Origin: Druceiella hillmani
Taxonomy: Eukaryota > Arthropoda > Insecta > Lepidoptera > Hepialidae
Direction of reading: 5' to 3'
DNA: 64,000 nucleotides
Assembly: GCA_039881145.1 (NCBI GenBank)
Contig: JAYKKI010000052.1
Span: 15,012,001-15,076,000 of the forward strand
Positions 1-10,139 of the stretch are shown in pieces. Position 1 is the stretch's first letter; the number at the start of each line of letters is the position of its first letter. The notes below the pieces were generated by a model. It saw nothing but the letters and a program-made list of their open reading frames with translations, was not told the DNA's origin and did not search any database. A program made the position numbers and the translations under genes.

Positions 1-1860
1 TGTTGCAGCACATAAAAGATTAAATTTTACAAAAGTTTGATTTAAAAACTTGAATCGCGTTTGTGACCCAATTTACTAAACTCATTAAAATCTCCAGAGT
101 GAAACATAAAAACTGAAATGTGAGTGAACAGAAAACTTTCAGAATGGTCAGTCCCAATTCACTAGTACTTTATTAACCAATAGTATATTTTTAGTTGCTG
201 TGAACTAGTAAAACATAAAGACTCTAACCGTACATGAAATAATACTTTTACTTATTTCATTCAGATCGGTACCACAAAGACCATGAAAATTAGCATATCA
301 TATTACGATCAGCAGTTATTAATGATGTTTGAGCGCCTGTGCATCACGATCCTCTGACTTAAATCCTAAAATTGAAACTTACGTAGCAATGATTATCGAA
401 AACCATAATTTCAATATCTTATTTACAAAACTGAAAACTTATAGTCTACACTAACTGAGATTAATGTATTAAGTAATTCATTCGAAATCACCAACGAAGT
501 ACAGAAACAATTAATTAAAATCACTGCACGAAAACTTGACTCAAACAAAAAGAAAACTAACTTCTACTGCACCCATAGGACTCGTGTCGTTAACTTCCCA
601 GTAGTTTCCAATATATTTTACGTACTTACTTATTATCAAACGGAAATATCGATAAAATTTCAGTAGATTCAAAATTTCTCATTAGTCGCCAAACAGTTGT
701 TTTTAAATTTAAGTGCAAATTATTAAAAATAATGAACATTCAAGGAATATAATAATTTTATAACAATAATGTTAGACAAATTCACAAAAACTTAGGTTGT
801 AATATTTTGCTGATGACAAATATACAAATTGTTTTTTTTTAATGAAACGAACATTTGTAGGTTAATTATATGACAAATAATTAAAATTATCTTTTTATCA
901 GTTGTTTTTATTTTGGTTCAATACTTTTTTGGCTACAGATGACGCAAAATGTCAATAACTTTATTGTAATAATTGACATTGTTCATTACGCCCTATAACT
1001 AAACGCAATGAAATGTAATACTCGAAAGTAAGGGTAAATTAAGTTCTTGTGAAATAAAATATGTTACACAAACGGCTGAACACATAATTTTGTTAATTTT
1101 ATTTTGTTTCACAGTGCCTTCAATAGCTTTATGGCAATTTTGTTCAGAAAATAAATAAGTTCTACTTAAATTTTGTAGAATTAGAAGTGAATTTAAGTCA
1201 TTCGTCGAGATACGGAGCTTTCTAGCTCCGAATGAAATTATATTTCACTTGTGTTTACTCAAGATGACAACTTAACACAGTTCCAGCAGCTGTAGCGGCG
1301 CAGCACGATAATGGCCCCCGCCCTTAAAGTCTTTTGTTACGTTCGGTCGTGAAAATGCAATGCTTCTTTTATATACCTTGGATTTCGTACGTCGCAGTGC
1401 GAGCATAACAATATCCAACTTGCTGTAGTGCATAAAGGCAAATTTTTTTTCTATTTTACGCCGTTTGACTTTCTCATTCATTTCCCTAAAAAATTATTTT
1501 TCTTTGATCGTCGTATTTATTTATGGATCTTCATTCATATAACAAGTGAAAGTTCGTTGTTGTTTAATCATTTACCATATTTGATACGTTTCAGTTTAAG
1601 ATGCATGTTTCCACGAACAGCATTTTCAAGGTTTTAGCATAATGAAATTGAAAAAAAATTGCACGTTTTTTTTTCAAGAAAACTTAATTCACGCCCAATA
1701 TGTGTTTGTGTACTCAAAGTATTTAGTTTTTTTTTTGTGTTTATATACTCTTATAAAATAAAATGTTTGCACCACCCTTTAAAACAAATATTAATATTCA
1801 GTTTCAGTTTGTGTAACTCTACCAATTCTCATTTCAATAAAAAAAATTTGTTAGCATAAA
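1..1860 (+). repeat. Block A, copy A1 of an ancient duplicated unit
   Basis: This stretch aligns by eye over nearly its whole length with 20283-22110 (same orientation), with 22250-27960 (opposite orientation) and, for about 300 bp, with 38160-38460. Good anchors are the shared TTTCAGAATGGTCAGTCCCA near 140 and 20408, and TTAGTTGCTGTGAACTAG near 193 and 20456. The part around 1200-1440 is richer in GC and better conserved than its surroundings. No reading frame is kept between copies, so nothing here can be called a gene. The left end is cut by the window edge. Confidence 0.8.
1200..1440. other. GC-richer conserved island of block A (copy 1)
   Basis: Seen directly: this 240-bp patch is less AT-rich than its flanks and is matched at 21640-21890 and, inverted, at 22640-22900. 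All three share a TTTACTCAAGATG or TTTTCTCAAGATG core followed by a CAGCTCCAGCA or CAGTTCCAGCA motif. The downstream frames differ by stops and indels between copies, so a coding exon is not supported. It could be a regulatory or promoter-proximal relic of whatever the original unit was. Function unknown. Confidence 0.4.
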
Positions 1861-1894
1861 AAAGATATACAATAATAATAATTATGCTTTTAGT

Positions 1895-2397
1895 GGCCAT
1901 TAATATGTTTGTACATATAAAGTAATCCGATGGATAAATGAACATAAAAAAAAACAATTTGTGTATGAATATGTCTTAAAGACGAAAACACTCTAATTTA
2001 TTGTAGATCGAAGACATAATTTTTCAATTCTTATTTAATGTAACTCACCAACACTATAACAAGATTAACACGGCAACAACTTTAACAATATATAAAAATA
2101 TTATTTGAAAAACGATATAGCTATGTAGAACTTAAACTTGGAGTCGAGTTCAAAACTTCTTCTTTATTGAATATTGGTTAAAAATATAACAGTATTTATC
2201 TAAAAAAACAGTAATAAACCACATAACCGTTATTTGATAAATATTTATCCATCGACTTTTCGTAATCATTAACACAAACTTTACATAACAAACCTCGTAA
2301 TTTTTCAAATCTACAACTGATTTGTGAATAATACTAAAGGGCCAACGCCAAGAAGGCCCGTGGCTATTTTAGTGACTAATTTAATTTAATTTTTTGC

Positions 2398-2398
<1 letters not shown>
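1895..2398 (+). repeat. Block B, copy B1, first part
   Basis: Matches 31080-31560 and 40000-40480 in the same orientation. Shared anchors include ATAAATATTTAxxCATCGACTTTTCG near 2240, 31390 and 40315, and the ATTATTTGCGT end at 2390, 31550 and 40470. In the other two copies the match runs on after TTGCGTTCAGTG; here it is interrupted at the (TA)n tract that begins at 2399. No coding sequence recognised. Confidence 0.8.
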
Positions 2399-2450
<52 letters not shown>

Positions 2451-2460
2451 TACATATATA
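2399..2460. repeat. (TA)n microsatellite at an inversion boundary
   Basis: About 62 bp of alternating TA with two CA interruptions at its right end. It is directly followed by a segment that runs backwards relative to both other copies of block B, so it marks the left breakpoint. Confidence 0.95.
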
Positions 2461-3073
2461 GCAGGAAAAATTTCAATTAATATTTTATAAGATAATTTTA
2501 GGAAAGACTTCTGTGTTACGATTGCACTATGTCGTAAGAGGCAGCAAGACTTCGTAGAGCATAGTGCGTAGATCCATGGGATTTACAAAGCAGTTGTGCT
2601 TAGTTCACTCAACATGCTGAATATGCTATGCTTAAATGAAACGAATCACATTTTTAACTGAATCTGTATGTGGGTTTGAGTAGGGAATTCTGCCAAAGAA
2701 TTGAAAGATATTGTCTTAAAAAAATGTTGATATTGTCTTTGGTTGGGGCAGATCCATAAAAGAGAGGTATAATATAAAGAGTACAAATAGTTCCTTCTTT
2801 ACTTTCTATAGATGAAGGGTAACTGTTGTGATTAAGAATATGTTTGATAATTTTGTGCGAATATGTTCAGTACCAGTATAATAGAAACGAAACATTTATG
2901 GAATAATTTTTATATAGAAACTTAAAATTATGCATATTGCAGGAAATGAGGCTCGATCACGCAAGTGAAGTGCGAAGGACCCACTTTTTTGATAGATAGA
3001 CGAAAGAACATAACTATTTCTTTAAGTTATTGTCCGAGGACATCAAAAACATGTTAAAACGTGAGTCAAAATG

Positions 3074-3074
<1 letters not shown>
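2458..3074 (-). repeat. Inverted segment of block B1
   Basis: This 0.6 kb aligns in reverse complement with 32440-33000. Its right half also aligns in reverse with 41160-41340, which keeps the orientation of B2. Anchors are the 'CGCACTTCACTTGCGTAAT / CCTGCAATAT' region of B2 (32525-32565), found reversed near 2935-2975, and 'TAAGATAATT-TAGGAAAGAC' at 2488, reversed at 32945-32970. Two of three copies agree, so the inversion most simply happened in copy 1. Nothing coding is seen. Confidence 0.8.
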
Positions 3075-3077
<3 letters not shown>

Positions 3078-3152
<75 letters not shown>

Positions 3153-3160
3153 CGTGTGTG
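3078..3160. repeat. (TA)n followed by (TG)n microsatellite
   Basis: About 62 bp of TA repeats grading into about 20 bp of TG repeats with one CG. It forms the right boundary of the inverted 2458-3074 segment. Confidence 0.95.
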
Positions 3161-3189
3161 TTTCGTACCATTGCCATAGGTGCATTAGG

Positions 3190-4400
3190 GTGAGTAAATA
3201 ACAATATCTAATTATCGTTTTTCAATTTATTTACTTTTAAGGTTAATTGAATTTTAATTTCCATAAATAGACTATTTACGCGTTTATCTTCATGACATAA
3301 CCGTAGTCATTTGTAACAATAATTGAAATCGCTATTTTCATGTGCTCATGTTAAACCATATTTGATTACCCATATCGGGTAGTTATCGCATTTATGACTA
3401 CTTCGATTCACAAATGGCACATATTCTTACATATAAATATTTTAACTATTTTTATTATTGTACCTAATACATATAGTATGTTTTCAAAAACTATCATTCC
3501 AAACAATTTTAAAAATTCAAAAATCGACCACATACTTTCAGTATAGTATGATAAATAAATTACCTAACTCTAAATTTCAGACAAATAAATAAATTATAAC
3601 ATGATTCCTAAAAATTCTGATACTAAAATATTTAGAAACGAATAATTTTTTGTATTTCAATTGTTCATCAGCACAATAAACAATATTGATATAAGTCTTG
3701 ATTGCACCTCATATTTGTATACGAGTTTGTTACTGAAAATTTAATAACACTAATGAAACGGTCAAATTTGTTTCTTCTCATTAGAAGGCGGTGTCAGAAT
3801 AACCTTACTTAACTTTCAAAAACAGAAGTCGATGCAACTATAAATGAACATCAATCATTCATGTCATAATTTCAAAATAAGAATGGGACACTAATCTTAT
3901 TTTTAGCACAGTTATGCTCTTAGAACATGAATATTTACCACCAGATTACATTAAGCATGCTGGTAAATTTTAGACTCGCGCAAAATATTAACAAGATCAT
4001 AATCAAGTCCCGCGCTCAAAGTAACGCCGAGGCATACATTGGTACGATTTACATACTGACGAGACCAATCAATACATTAGAACCAAAGTGCAGCACGATA
4101 CAAAGCATCGACGCGGCGAGACCATGAATATTCAGGGCGAGTGCCCACTGGAGAACTCCAAGCATCGTGAGGTGAAGGATTGAGTCTATTCGTTTGACCA
4201 ACAATCGGGGGGGCTGAATGATCGATTTTAATTTTAAATTAGTAAATACTATCCGAAAGAAAGGAAGTAAAAATGTTTCCTTTTCCACAATAAAGATAAA
4301 TGTTGCAGTAATTGAAATAAACATATTAAAACGGATTATATTATAAAGAGGTATTACCTCTTATATTTTCCGTTAAATTATTAATCAATACCCAGTTATG
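3190..4400 (+). repeat. Block B1, middle part
   Basis: Aligns with 33540-34900 in reverse complement. Both copies contain 'ATTTACAAATGGCACATAT' or its near match (3408 here; reversed near 34660) and the GC-richer patch at 3990-4190 (reversed, 33700-33900). Copy 2 is the rearranged one if the order around B1 is taken as original. No known domain was recognised in the 91-codon minus-strand frame at 4049-4324, and it is broken in the other copy. Confidence 0.7.
3990..4190. other. GC-richer conserved island of block B
   Basis: This 200-bp patch is clearly less AT-rich than its surroundings and is conserved with 33700-33900. Shared words are GAATATTCATGG, TCTAATGTATTGATTGGT and CGGGACTTGA on the minus-strand reading. 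On the minus strand it lies in a 91-codon frame (4049-4324) that looks membrane-like. The paralogue has several stops and indels in that frame, so coding is not supported. Function unknown. Confidence 0.35.
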
Positions 4401-4419
4401 ATTAAACTTGCAGGAATAT

Positions 4420-4740
4420 CATCCATTTCCTTAATATGGTACATAATAGGGCAAGTAAACGATATAATCGAGTTGGAAGTCATATATTCAAGCCCAACTT
4501 TTCGCGGGCAATTGCTGGATATAAGGAAAATTAATTCTGAAATCTTAAACACATAGTGATTAAAATCAGAAATTTGTAACGCGTATTATCAATTAATACA
4601 CGTCTTTGACATGCCCAGCTCAATATTTTGAACACACACGTCAGGTAATTAAATTCACCCAAAAGACATTCGTACTATACATATACATGATGCAATAAGC
4701 TCAAAAGGGACGTGTCACATGAATTTTATTTTTCTTTTAA
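4420..4740 (+). repeat. Block B1, last part before the insertion
   Basis: Matches 35205-35570 in the same orientation and 33150-33440 in reverse. Anchors are ATAATCGAGTTGGAAGTCA at 4464, GCGGGCxxTxGCxGGATATAAG at 4504-4525 and CCCAAAAGACATTC at 4658. The copy at 35300-35450 carries an extra internal duplication of an ACCACGTACAA-containing segment that is absent here. Confidence 0.75.
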
Positions 4741-4848
4741 TATTGAAATGGATTGAATATATTTCACGTTAATTTTGTAGAAATACATTATTCACAATTA
4801 AATGAAACTACGTGATGTAGTATTATTTCTACTTTCTTTAATTTCTTT

Positions 4849-4891
4849 ACCACGACCTAGATTTCGTTGTATTATAACATCTTAGGTGGGA
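4849..4891 (-). ncRNA. Damaged hammerhead-ribozyme-like motif
   Basis: On the minus strand the left arm of the foldback reads CCCAC, then CTAAGA instead of the CTGAAGA core, stem II, GAAA, a stem III with one change, and the cleavage-site C followed by GTGG. The missing core base should abolish self-cleavage. Confidence 0.55.
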
Positions 4892-4935
4892 TATTAGCAA
4901 AGAATGCATTCTTCATTCTTCGTTCTTTGCTAATA

Positions 4936-4980
4936 TCCCACCTGAAGATGTTGTAATACAACGAAACCTAGGTCGTAGTA
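4936..4980 (+). ncRNA. Hammerhead-ribozyme-like motif (type I order)
   Basis: In order: stem I strand CCCAC (4937-4941); core CTGAAGA (4942-4948), matching CUGANGA; stem II GTTG/CAAC with a small loop (4950-4962) and one unpaired T at 4949; GAAA (4963-4966); stem III ACC-TA-GGT (4966-4973); C at 4974 as the expected cleavage position; then GTAG, which pairs imperfectly with CCAC (GTGG in other copies). ACCTAGGT is self-complementary, as in hammerheads that act as dimers. The bulged T and weakened stem I make activity of this copy uncertain. Confidence 0.65.
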
Positions 4981-5254
4981 AAGAAATTAAAGAAAGTAGA
5001 AATAATACTACATTACGTAGTTTCATTTAATTGTGAATATTGAAATGGATTTAATATAATGTAAAAAATAAATGAAAGATGACAAAAAATCGTATTTGAA
5101 TGGCTATGCAATTGTAGTCGTAACATTTTTGAAATACCTGCATCTAGAAATTAATTATGTCCAAATTGCGCACTTTCCACAATATTGAAGTATTCTATTG
5201 CCTGAGTGAAGTAGAATTATACTTTATCAGGGGTGGAAATAAATTTACGTTTAC

Positions 5255-5540
5255 GTTGAGTTAGGTTAGATTACGTTAAGTTCATTTAGGTTGAGACAGG
5301 CTTGATTCAATTAGGTTACATTAGATTGGGTTAGGTTGTAACATGTTGGATCAGAATAGGTTAGGTGGGGTAATGTTATGTTCGGCTACATTGAGACAAG
5401 TTGAGATAATCGAGTTGGAAGTCATATATTCAAGTTAGATTGAGTTAAGTTAGGTTAAAATGAGGATGAGTTAGATTGAGTTACATTAGGTTAGGTTTGG
5501 GATGGGTTAGGTTCACCTAAATTAATTAAGTTAGTTTGAA
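5255..5540 (+). repeat. Degenerate TTAGG(TT)-type repeat tract
   Basis: About 285 bp with many GTTAGGTT, TTAGATTG and TTACATTAGG words, all on the plus strand and in no strict period. TTAGG is the common insect telomere repeat; a degenerate interstitial stretch is the likely reading. It contains an unrelated 29-bp word (5406-5434) that is identical to 4464-4492 in block B. Confidence 0.7.
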
Positions 5541-6590
5541 GTTAGATATACATTGTTATCGAGCACAGTATTTATATAGAGCATTGTATCTTGAACTTTG
5601 CGCCCACTAAAATCTGCGCGCTAAAGTATGGCTCCACCGTATTATATGTACTATGCCATTCATATTATTACAAGATTTATGCAATAAACTATCACACACA
5701 ATAAATTATCAAAAAGAAGATTGTGAAGAAAATTGTGCGCGTCAGCTCCGACGCGCGACTGGAGTTTTACTCCTTAAGTACAATTGTCTTGGAATGTATA
5801 AAATAGGTAGCATTGTACATAAATATAAAAAAAGAAATTTCATACGTGCAAACAAATTAATTCTGTATTCTATTTTCATAATATAGGTGTACATTTGACT
5901 GTACTCACCCTTTCATTAATAACACTAGCATTATATTTTACGCAATAGCGCCCCAAGCGTTTTTTTTCATGCTTCGTGCTTTCTCTGTTGACACATTTAT
6001 TTTCAATTGCATATTTGTAAGCGACCGATATCTGCAACAATAGCCTTCACTCTGTTTCCTTACACTATCTTTTTCTTGTATTCATTTTACTACTTTGTTG
6101 TTACACGCAATACTTTCTGCCAAAAAAAATGACGCTTACAACTTTGGTATATATTCTGTGTTTCCAATTGTCAATAAATAATTCGATATGTCAAGATGTG
6201 TCTAAAATTATCTGACGATTGATGCGCAGTTTTTCAAACTCGATTAATTAATACTAGTTTAATATACGTCTATCGAACCGCCGGAGATGTAATACGACAA
6301 TTCATATCAATCGAGACATACTTAATCACGATTTAATCTGGTTTTATGGTTTGTACATTATTACGAGCCTATGCGTGTCAAATTCTATTGCGATTACGCC
6401 ATAAGAAAATTCCAAATAAACATATTTATATCTCACTCTAAAGATGCGCAGAAATGTTGGGCGGGGGGGCCGCCTAACGTTTACACTTTTTTTTAACGCC
6501 CTGGACTTCGTGCGCTCTGAGCATCTAATTATACTCCTCATAAAACTTCATACCGTGCGCTATATATGAAAATTGATTCTTAAGGAGTAA
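5541..6590. other. No recognisable gene
   Basis: I see AT-rich sequence with short GC-richer patches (5600-5770, and 6440-6510 with a run of G). The open frames of 77 and 65 codons look like chance. I found no second copy elsewhere in the window. Confidence 0.5.
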
Positions 6591-6607
6591 AGTCTAAAAA
6601 AAATTAT

Positions 6608-6655
6608 ACCGATTTCAAATCAGAAGCGGGCGCTTCTACCAACTAAACTGATCAT
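6608..6655 (-). other. Possible tRNA-derived relic
   Basis: The minus strand reads CAGTTTAGTTGGTAGAAGCG (A-box-like), then GATTTGAAATC (B-box-like), and ends in a run of T. The spacing fits a pol III promoter. Where the anticodon arm should be there is a 7-bp hairpin (AGAAGCG/CGCTTCT) with a 2-base loop, so it is not a functional tRNA. A SINE head or pseudogene is possible. Confidence 0.25.
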
Positions 6656-6658
6656 TAA

Positions 6659-6703
6659 AATGTTACATGACATGACATTTAAATGTTACACGACATGACA
6701 CTC
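6659..6703 (+). repeat. Two 23-bp tandem units
   Basis: TGTTACATGACATGACA at 6661 and TGTTACACGACATGACA at 6684 repeat with a 23-bp step and one mismatch. Confidence 0.8.
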
Positions 6704-7006
6704 TTAAAAAACTTTAAACTCCACAGTGTGCGATAGTATTAAAATGATTATTTGTATCGTCAATATATCGAATAAAAAAGAAAACCGAAAGATTGGGATA
6801 AAATAGAAAACCAAAAGATTTAATTGAATCAAAATCAGTCCAAATGTTTGTAATAAAAATATGGAATAATTATACATAACTAAAAATATAAATAATCTAT
6901 CCCTTGACATATTAATGGAAGTTAAGAAATCCTTTTTCATTCCTATTTATTTATTGAATATTTGTCTAAACTACGAGTGTTAAACATGCGTAATCACATT
7001 TACCAG

Positions 7007-7008
<2 letters not shown>

Positions 7009-7078
<70 letters not shown>
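7009..7078. repeat. (TA)n microsatellite
   Basis: About 70 bp of uninterrupted TA. It creates spurious Ile-Tyr open frames on both strands, which are not genes. Confidence 0.95.
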
Positions 7079-7082
<4 letters not shown>

Positions 7083-7700
7083 GTACTGATAATGCCCCCT
7101 GTATATTACAAATAAATACAAAAGGTAATATTCTTAATATCCTAGAAACATTAGAAATAAACAGACATAAAAAAGATACCAAGGTTAATATATTAAATGA
7201 ACAACTAAATATAATATCATCACCCATTCTTAATATCTTCTAGATATAATATAAATATACAACATTGATACTACAGTACCCTGGAAATTGTTTCAGCACT
7301 AATACACATATAAATATAAGTATATACAATAAAAACAAAAAATTAATAGAAATAAATATATGAATACACAAAACCGGAGATATGTAGAATTAGTGTATTA
7401 CCTTGTCCTTACTTTCAAATACCCTTGCTTTTGTAGAAATATATTACCGATAATAACTTCCATTCAATTTTATTACATACACTGTAACATTTGCATTGTA
7501 TAACCTTAGATAATAACAACAATTGAATTTATTACCCTCACTAAAATACTGGTATATTGTATAACTCTCGGTAATATAATAAAACCTACACTGCGCCCCT
7601 GCAATAAACTCACTAACATAAGCAATGGAAAAATCCGCACAAACCAGGCTTCCGCTATTGTGTTTGAAACATATAAATGCTGTTGGTTATTCCTAAGAGT
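7079..7700. other. No recognisable gene
   Basis: AT-rich sequence with several TATTAC and GATAATAAC words. No paralogue or coding signal seen. Confidence 0.5.
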
Positions 7701-7704
7701 TAAT

Positions 7705-7855
7705 CTTTGCTAATATCCCACCTGAAGATGTTATAATACAACGAAACCTAGGTCGTGGTAAAGAAATTAAAGAAAGTAGAAATAATACTACATCACGTAG
7801 TTTCATTTAATTGTGAATAATGAATTTCTACAAAATTAACGCCAAATATATTCAA
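7705..7855 (+). mobile_element. Half copy of the hammerhead foldback element (copy b)
   Basis: This is one arm only. It starts at what is the centre of the foldback in the other copies (CTTTGCTAATATCCCACC), carries a hammerhead-like motif at 7716-7760, and ends with the outer segment AATTAACGCCAAATATATTCAA, seen as its complement at the left end of copies a and c. It shows that the palindrome is a dimer of this arm. No clear flanking duplication was found. Confidence 0.75.
7716..7760 (+). ncRNA. Hammerhead-ribozyme-like motif
   Basis: CCCAC (7717-7721), CTGAAGA (7722-7728), bulged T, stem II GTTA../..CAAC with one mismatch, GAAA (7743-7746), ACCTAGGT (7746-7753), C at 7754, then GTGG (7755-7758) pairing perfectly with CCAC. 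Stem I and stem III are intact here, and stem II is slightly weakened. Confidence 0.65.
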
Positions 7856-8117
7856 CAATTGTAATTATTTCAGATTTTTCGACTTGTAAAAAATATAATT
7901 TTTTATAACTTTAGAAAATATAATTTTTGGGGGCACCGTACTATATAAATCTTTAATATATTATATATAATGTACAATGAATTTGTGTTCGTATATGTGA
8001 CCGTAATACTAATTTCGGAATGGGTTGGCCGAAAAGGTCGGAATTTTGTACAAATATTGTATGTGGTTTTAAAATCAAGTGTTAGATTTGCCAGTTCACG
8101 TATATATTATCACTGTA

Positions 8118-8143
8118 AGGACGTTTAACATTTTAAACGTCCT
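8118..8143. other. Perfect 10-bp hairpin
   Basis: AGGACGTTTA and TAAACGTCCT flank a 6-base loop. No associated gene; significance unknown. Confidence 0.6.
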
Positions 8144-8159
8144 CATTCCAAAAAAGGTC

Positions 8160-9530
8160 ATTCAAAGCTAGCTACTTGCCACGAAAGATCGTCAGGCCGT
8201 ACTTAGTTTCGTGTTGACTCTAAATAATTGAACTAACTTCTAATTAGTAATAAAAAATATCCACGGTAAATCGATTGTATAAATGCATCAAAAAATCCTT
8301 AGCATTATACAACACAAATCGATACTTTTTCTTCGCAAACCCGCTAAATTAGCAATAATTATAAATCACACTTTATTTTAATTTTAAACCTAATTTTCGG
8401 AATATTCTCCTTCAATGTTAGATGACGTATTTCTTAGTTTTGAAACATGGATTTAAAAAAATTGAAAATTACTATTAAGACTTCCAATTAAAACTTTCCA
8501 TTAGTTCGATTGCCTCCACAACTTCCATAAATTTTAACATCTACGGAATCTGACTGTCTGTGTCTCGACACATACTCGACCGGTTCTTTTATTTTTTATT
8601 ACAAATAAGTTCAGGTAATACTAAATTCCAATGTGTTGTACTCGTATTCAAATAAATTCATCCCAAGTATTTTTAAATTCAAGCTGAGAAATAATTTGAA
8701 AATGAGAATAATTCTTAACGCTTTCCAAAATTGACAACGAGTCGTTTAGTGATATTTCTTCCCTTTTCCGGTTTAAAATGCGACCTATTCTAATAATTAA
8801 TGATCCATATATATGAATACCATTTTGATGGAACCGAAACTGTGGTATCATGTTGAATTTTATATTCATTGACTTTCACTCTTTCTTCAAATAATTTCAA
8901 ACATTTTAAGAGAACTTTGGTTTCAAAATCATTTTAATTTTCTTTTGTGTCACGATCCAAACACATCATCCTATTTAGCATCATATTGTCAGAAAAAAAT
9001 ATTACAAGTAATTTTTTTAAATACAAAATAAAGTCATTTATCATTTATTCCTAAATACTTGATTTATAAAATTCTATATATTTTTCGCTGAGTACATAAC
9101 AGAATTTAAATTTCAAATCGATTGTACCAGGAGCTTCGTAATCATTCCATATCTTAATCCATAAACACTTCCCCCAAAACCCTTCCTCAACAGGTATTAA
9201 TATTTCGTCGAAAAATTTCGTCGTAAGCTGACAGATTATAAAGTCCAACACCGCCGACCCTACGCTGGACGCTAAACATTTATTCTAGATCGGGCCATGT
9301 CGACCGCAGTCAATATGCAAATATCGATCGGTTACGGCTATTTACTGTTATTGCCCGGGTCGAGCCCGAGAAGGTACCTCAATTGAGTCGTCAGCGTATT
9401 GGAGCTTTTACTTTTTAGCTGACTAATTATTTTAATATGTTTTTCGATAAGTGTTATGCGACCATATAAAGGTCATTGTTGATCGTCGATAACAAAAGTC
9501 ACGTTTTGTAAGAACATGCTGAATTAGGCT
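8160..9530. other. Mostly featureless, with a GC-richer patch
   Basis: I recognise no gene. The patch at 9240-9420 is noticeably GC-rich (words such as CACCGCCGACCC and GCCCGGGTCGAGCCCGAG) and stands out from its flanks. I did not find a second copy of it in this window. Confidence 0.4.
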
Positions 9531-10139
9531 TTCATCTATCCACATCATAAGCCAATTCTATCTGAAACGTACATATTAAATGAAATACTAAGCAAATGCT
9601 CTTTCAATAGTACAAAAAACCTATCAATCACGTGGAATTCGCATCACGAGGATTTTATAGATATTTAGGCATTTTTATATTAGGCATTTAGGATGCATAG
9701 TAATTCTATTAAATTATTTGCAGTTTACCACTTTTTCACAGCATGTTTAATTGCCTATTAATTGTATATTTTACTCGCAGAGTTAAAAACGTAGGATAGT
9801 TTGTAAATTAATAAGATTTTAGATAATCCCTACAGTTTTCCTTTATTGTTTTAGTCGGTTTTTACCAACGCTGTTTTTTTCATTATTTTTGGTTTAGTAA
9901 TTCCGGAAATGAAGCGGAGAGGATGCTCAGTATTTGAATATTTTTAGAATATATTTAAAACATGCAAATTTAAACTACTATTTCAAGTGATAAGTTGATG
10001 TAAGTATAGAATAAAAAGAAAATAGTATTTTATATGTCTCCTCTTTAATTCATGTATGGACATTTAAAAAAAAATTGGTACAAAATTATAGGGGGTTCAT
10101 AAGATGTATTATTATGCCAATATTTTAAGTTTATATTTT

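Larger units (their letters stand above)
4755..5037. mobile_element. Foldback element with hammerhead-like arms (copy a)
   Basis: Seen directly: two arms of about 113 bp, 4791-4903 and 4923-5037, are near-perfect reverse complements around a short centre (4904-4922). An extra outer segment (4755-4790) on the left also ends the half copy at 7855. The 14-bp word TATTGAAATGGATT occurs at 4741-4754 and 5038-5051 as an apparent target-site duplication. The paralogous block at 35570-35590 reads straight through with a single, slightly diverged copy of that word, so it is an empty site. The right arm holds a complete hammerhead-like core and the left arm a damaged one. Too small to code. Known hosts of such ribozymes include Penelope-like retroelements, so a non-autonomous relative is my best guess; family membership is not proven. 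Confidence 0.75.

Noticed and set aside
1272..1481. Minus-strand frame over the block A island
   Set aside because: In A2 and A3 the aligned frame has stops and changes that are not conservative.
4049..4324. 91-codon membrane-like frame on the minus strand
   Set aside because: Its paralogue at 33690-33900 is interrupted, and no receptor or transporter motif could be named.
4755..5037. Classical cut-and-paste MITE
   Set aside because: The flanking direct repeats differ in length between copies (14 and 9 bp), the right ends are shorter than the left, and a single-arm copy exists, which fits a reverse-transcription origin better; not finally decided.
6608..6655. Functional tRNA gene
   Set aside because: The anticodon arm is replaced by a tight hairpin with a 2-base loop, and no acceptor stem pairs.
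7000..7243. Open frames of 75-93 codons across the TA tract
   Set aside because: They are runs of Ile-Tyr made by the (TA)n microsatellite; the same applies to 34924-35127 and 11997-12200.
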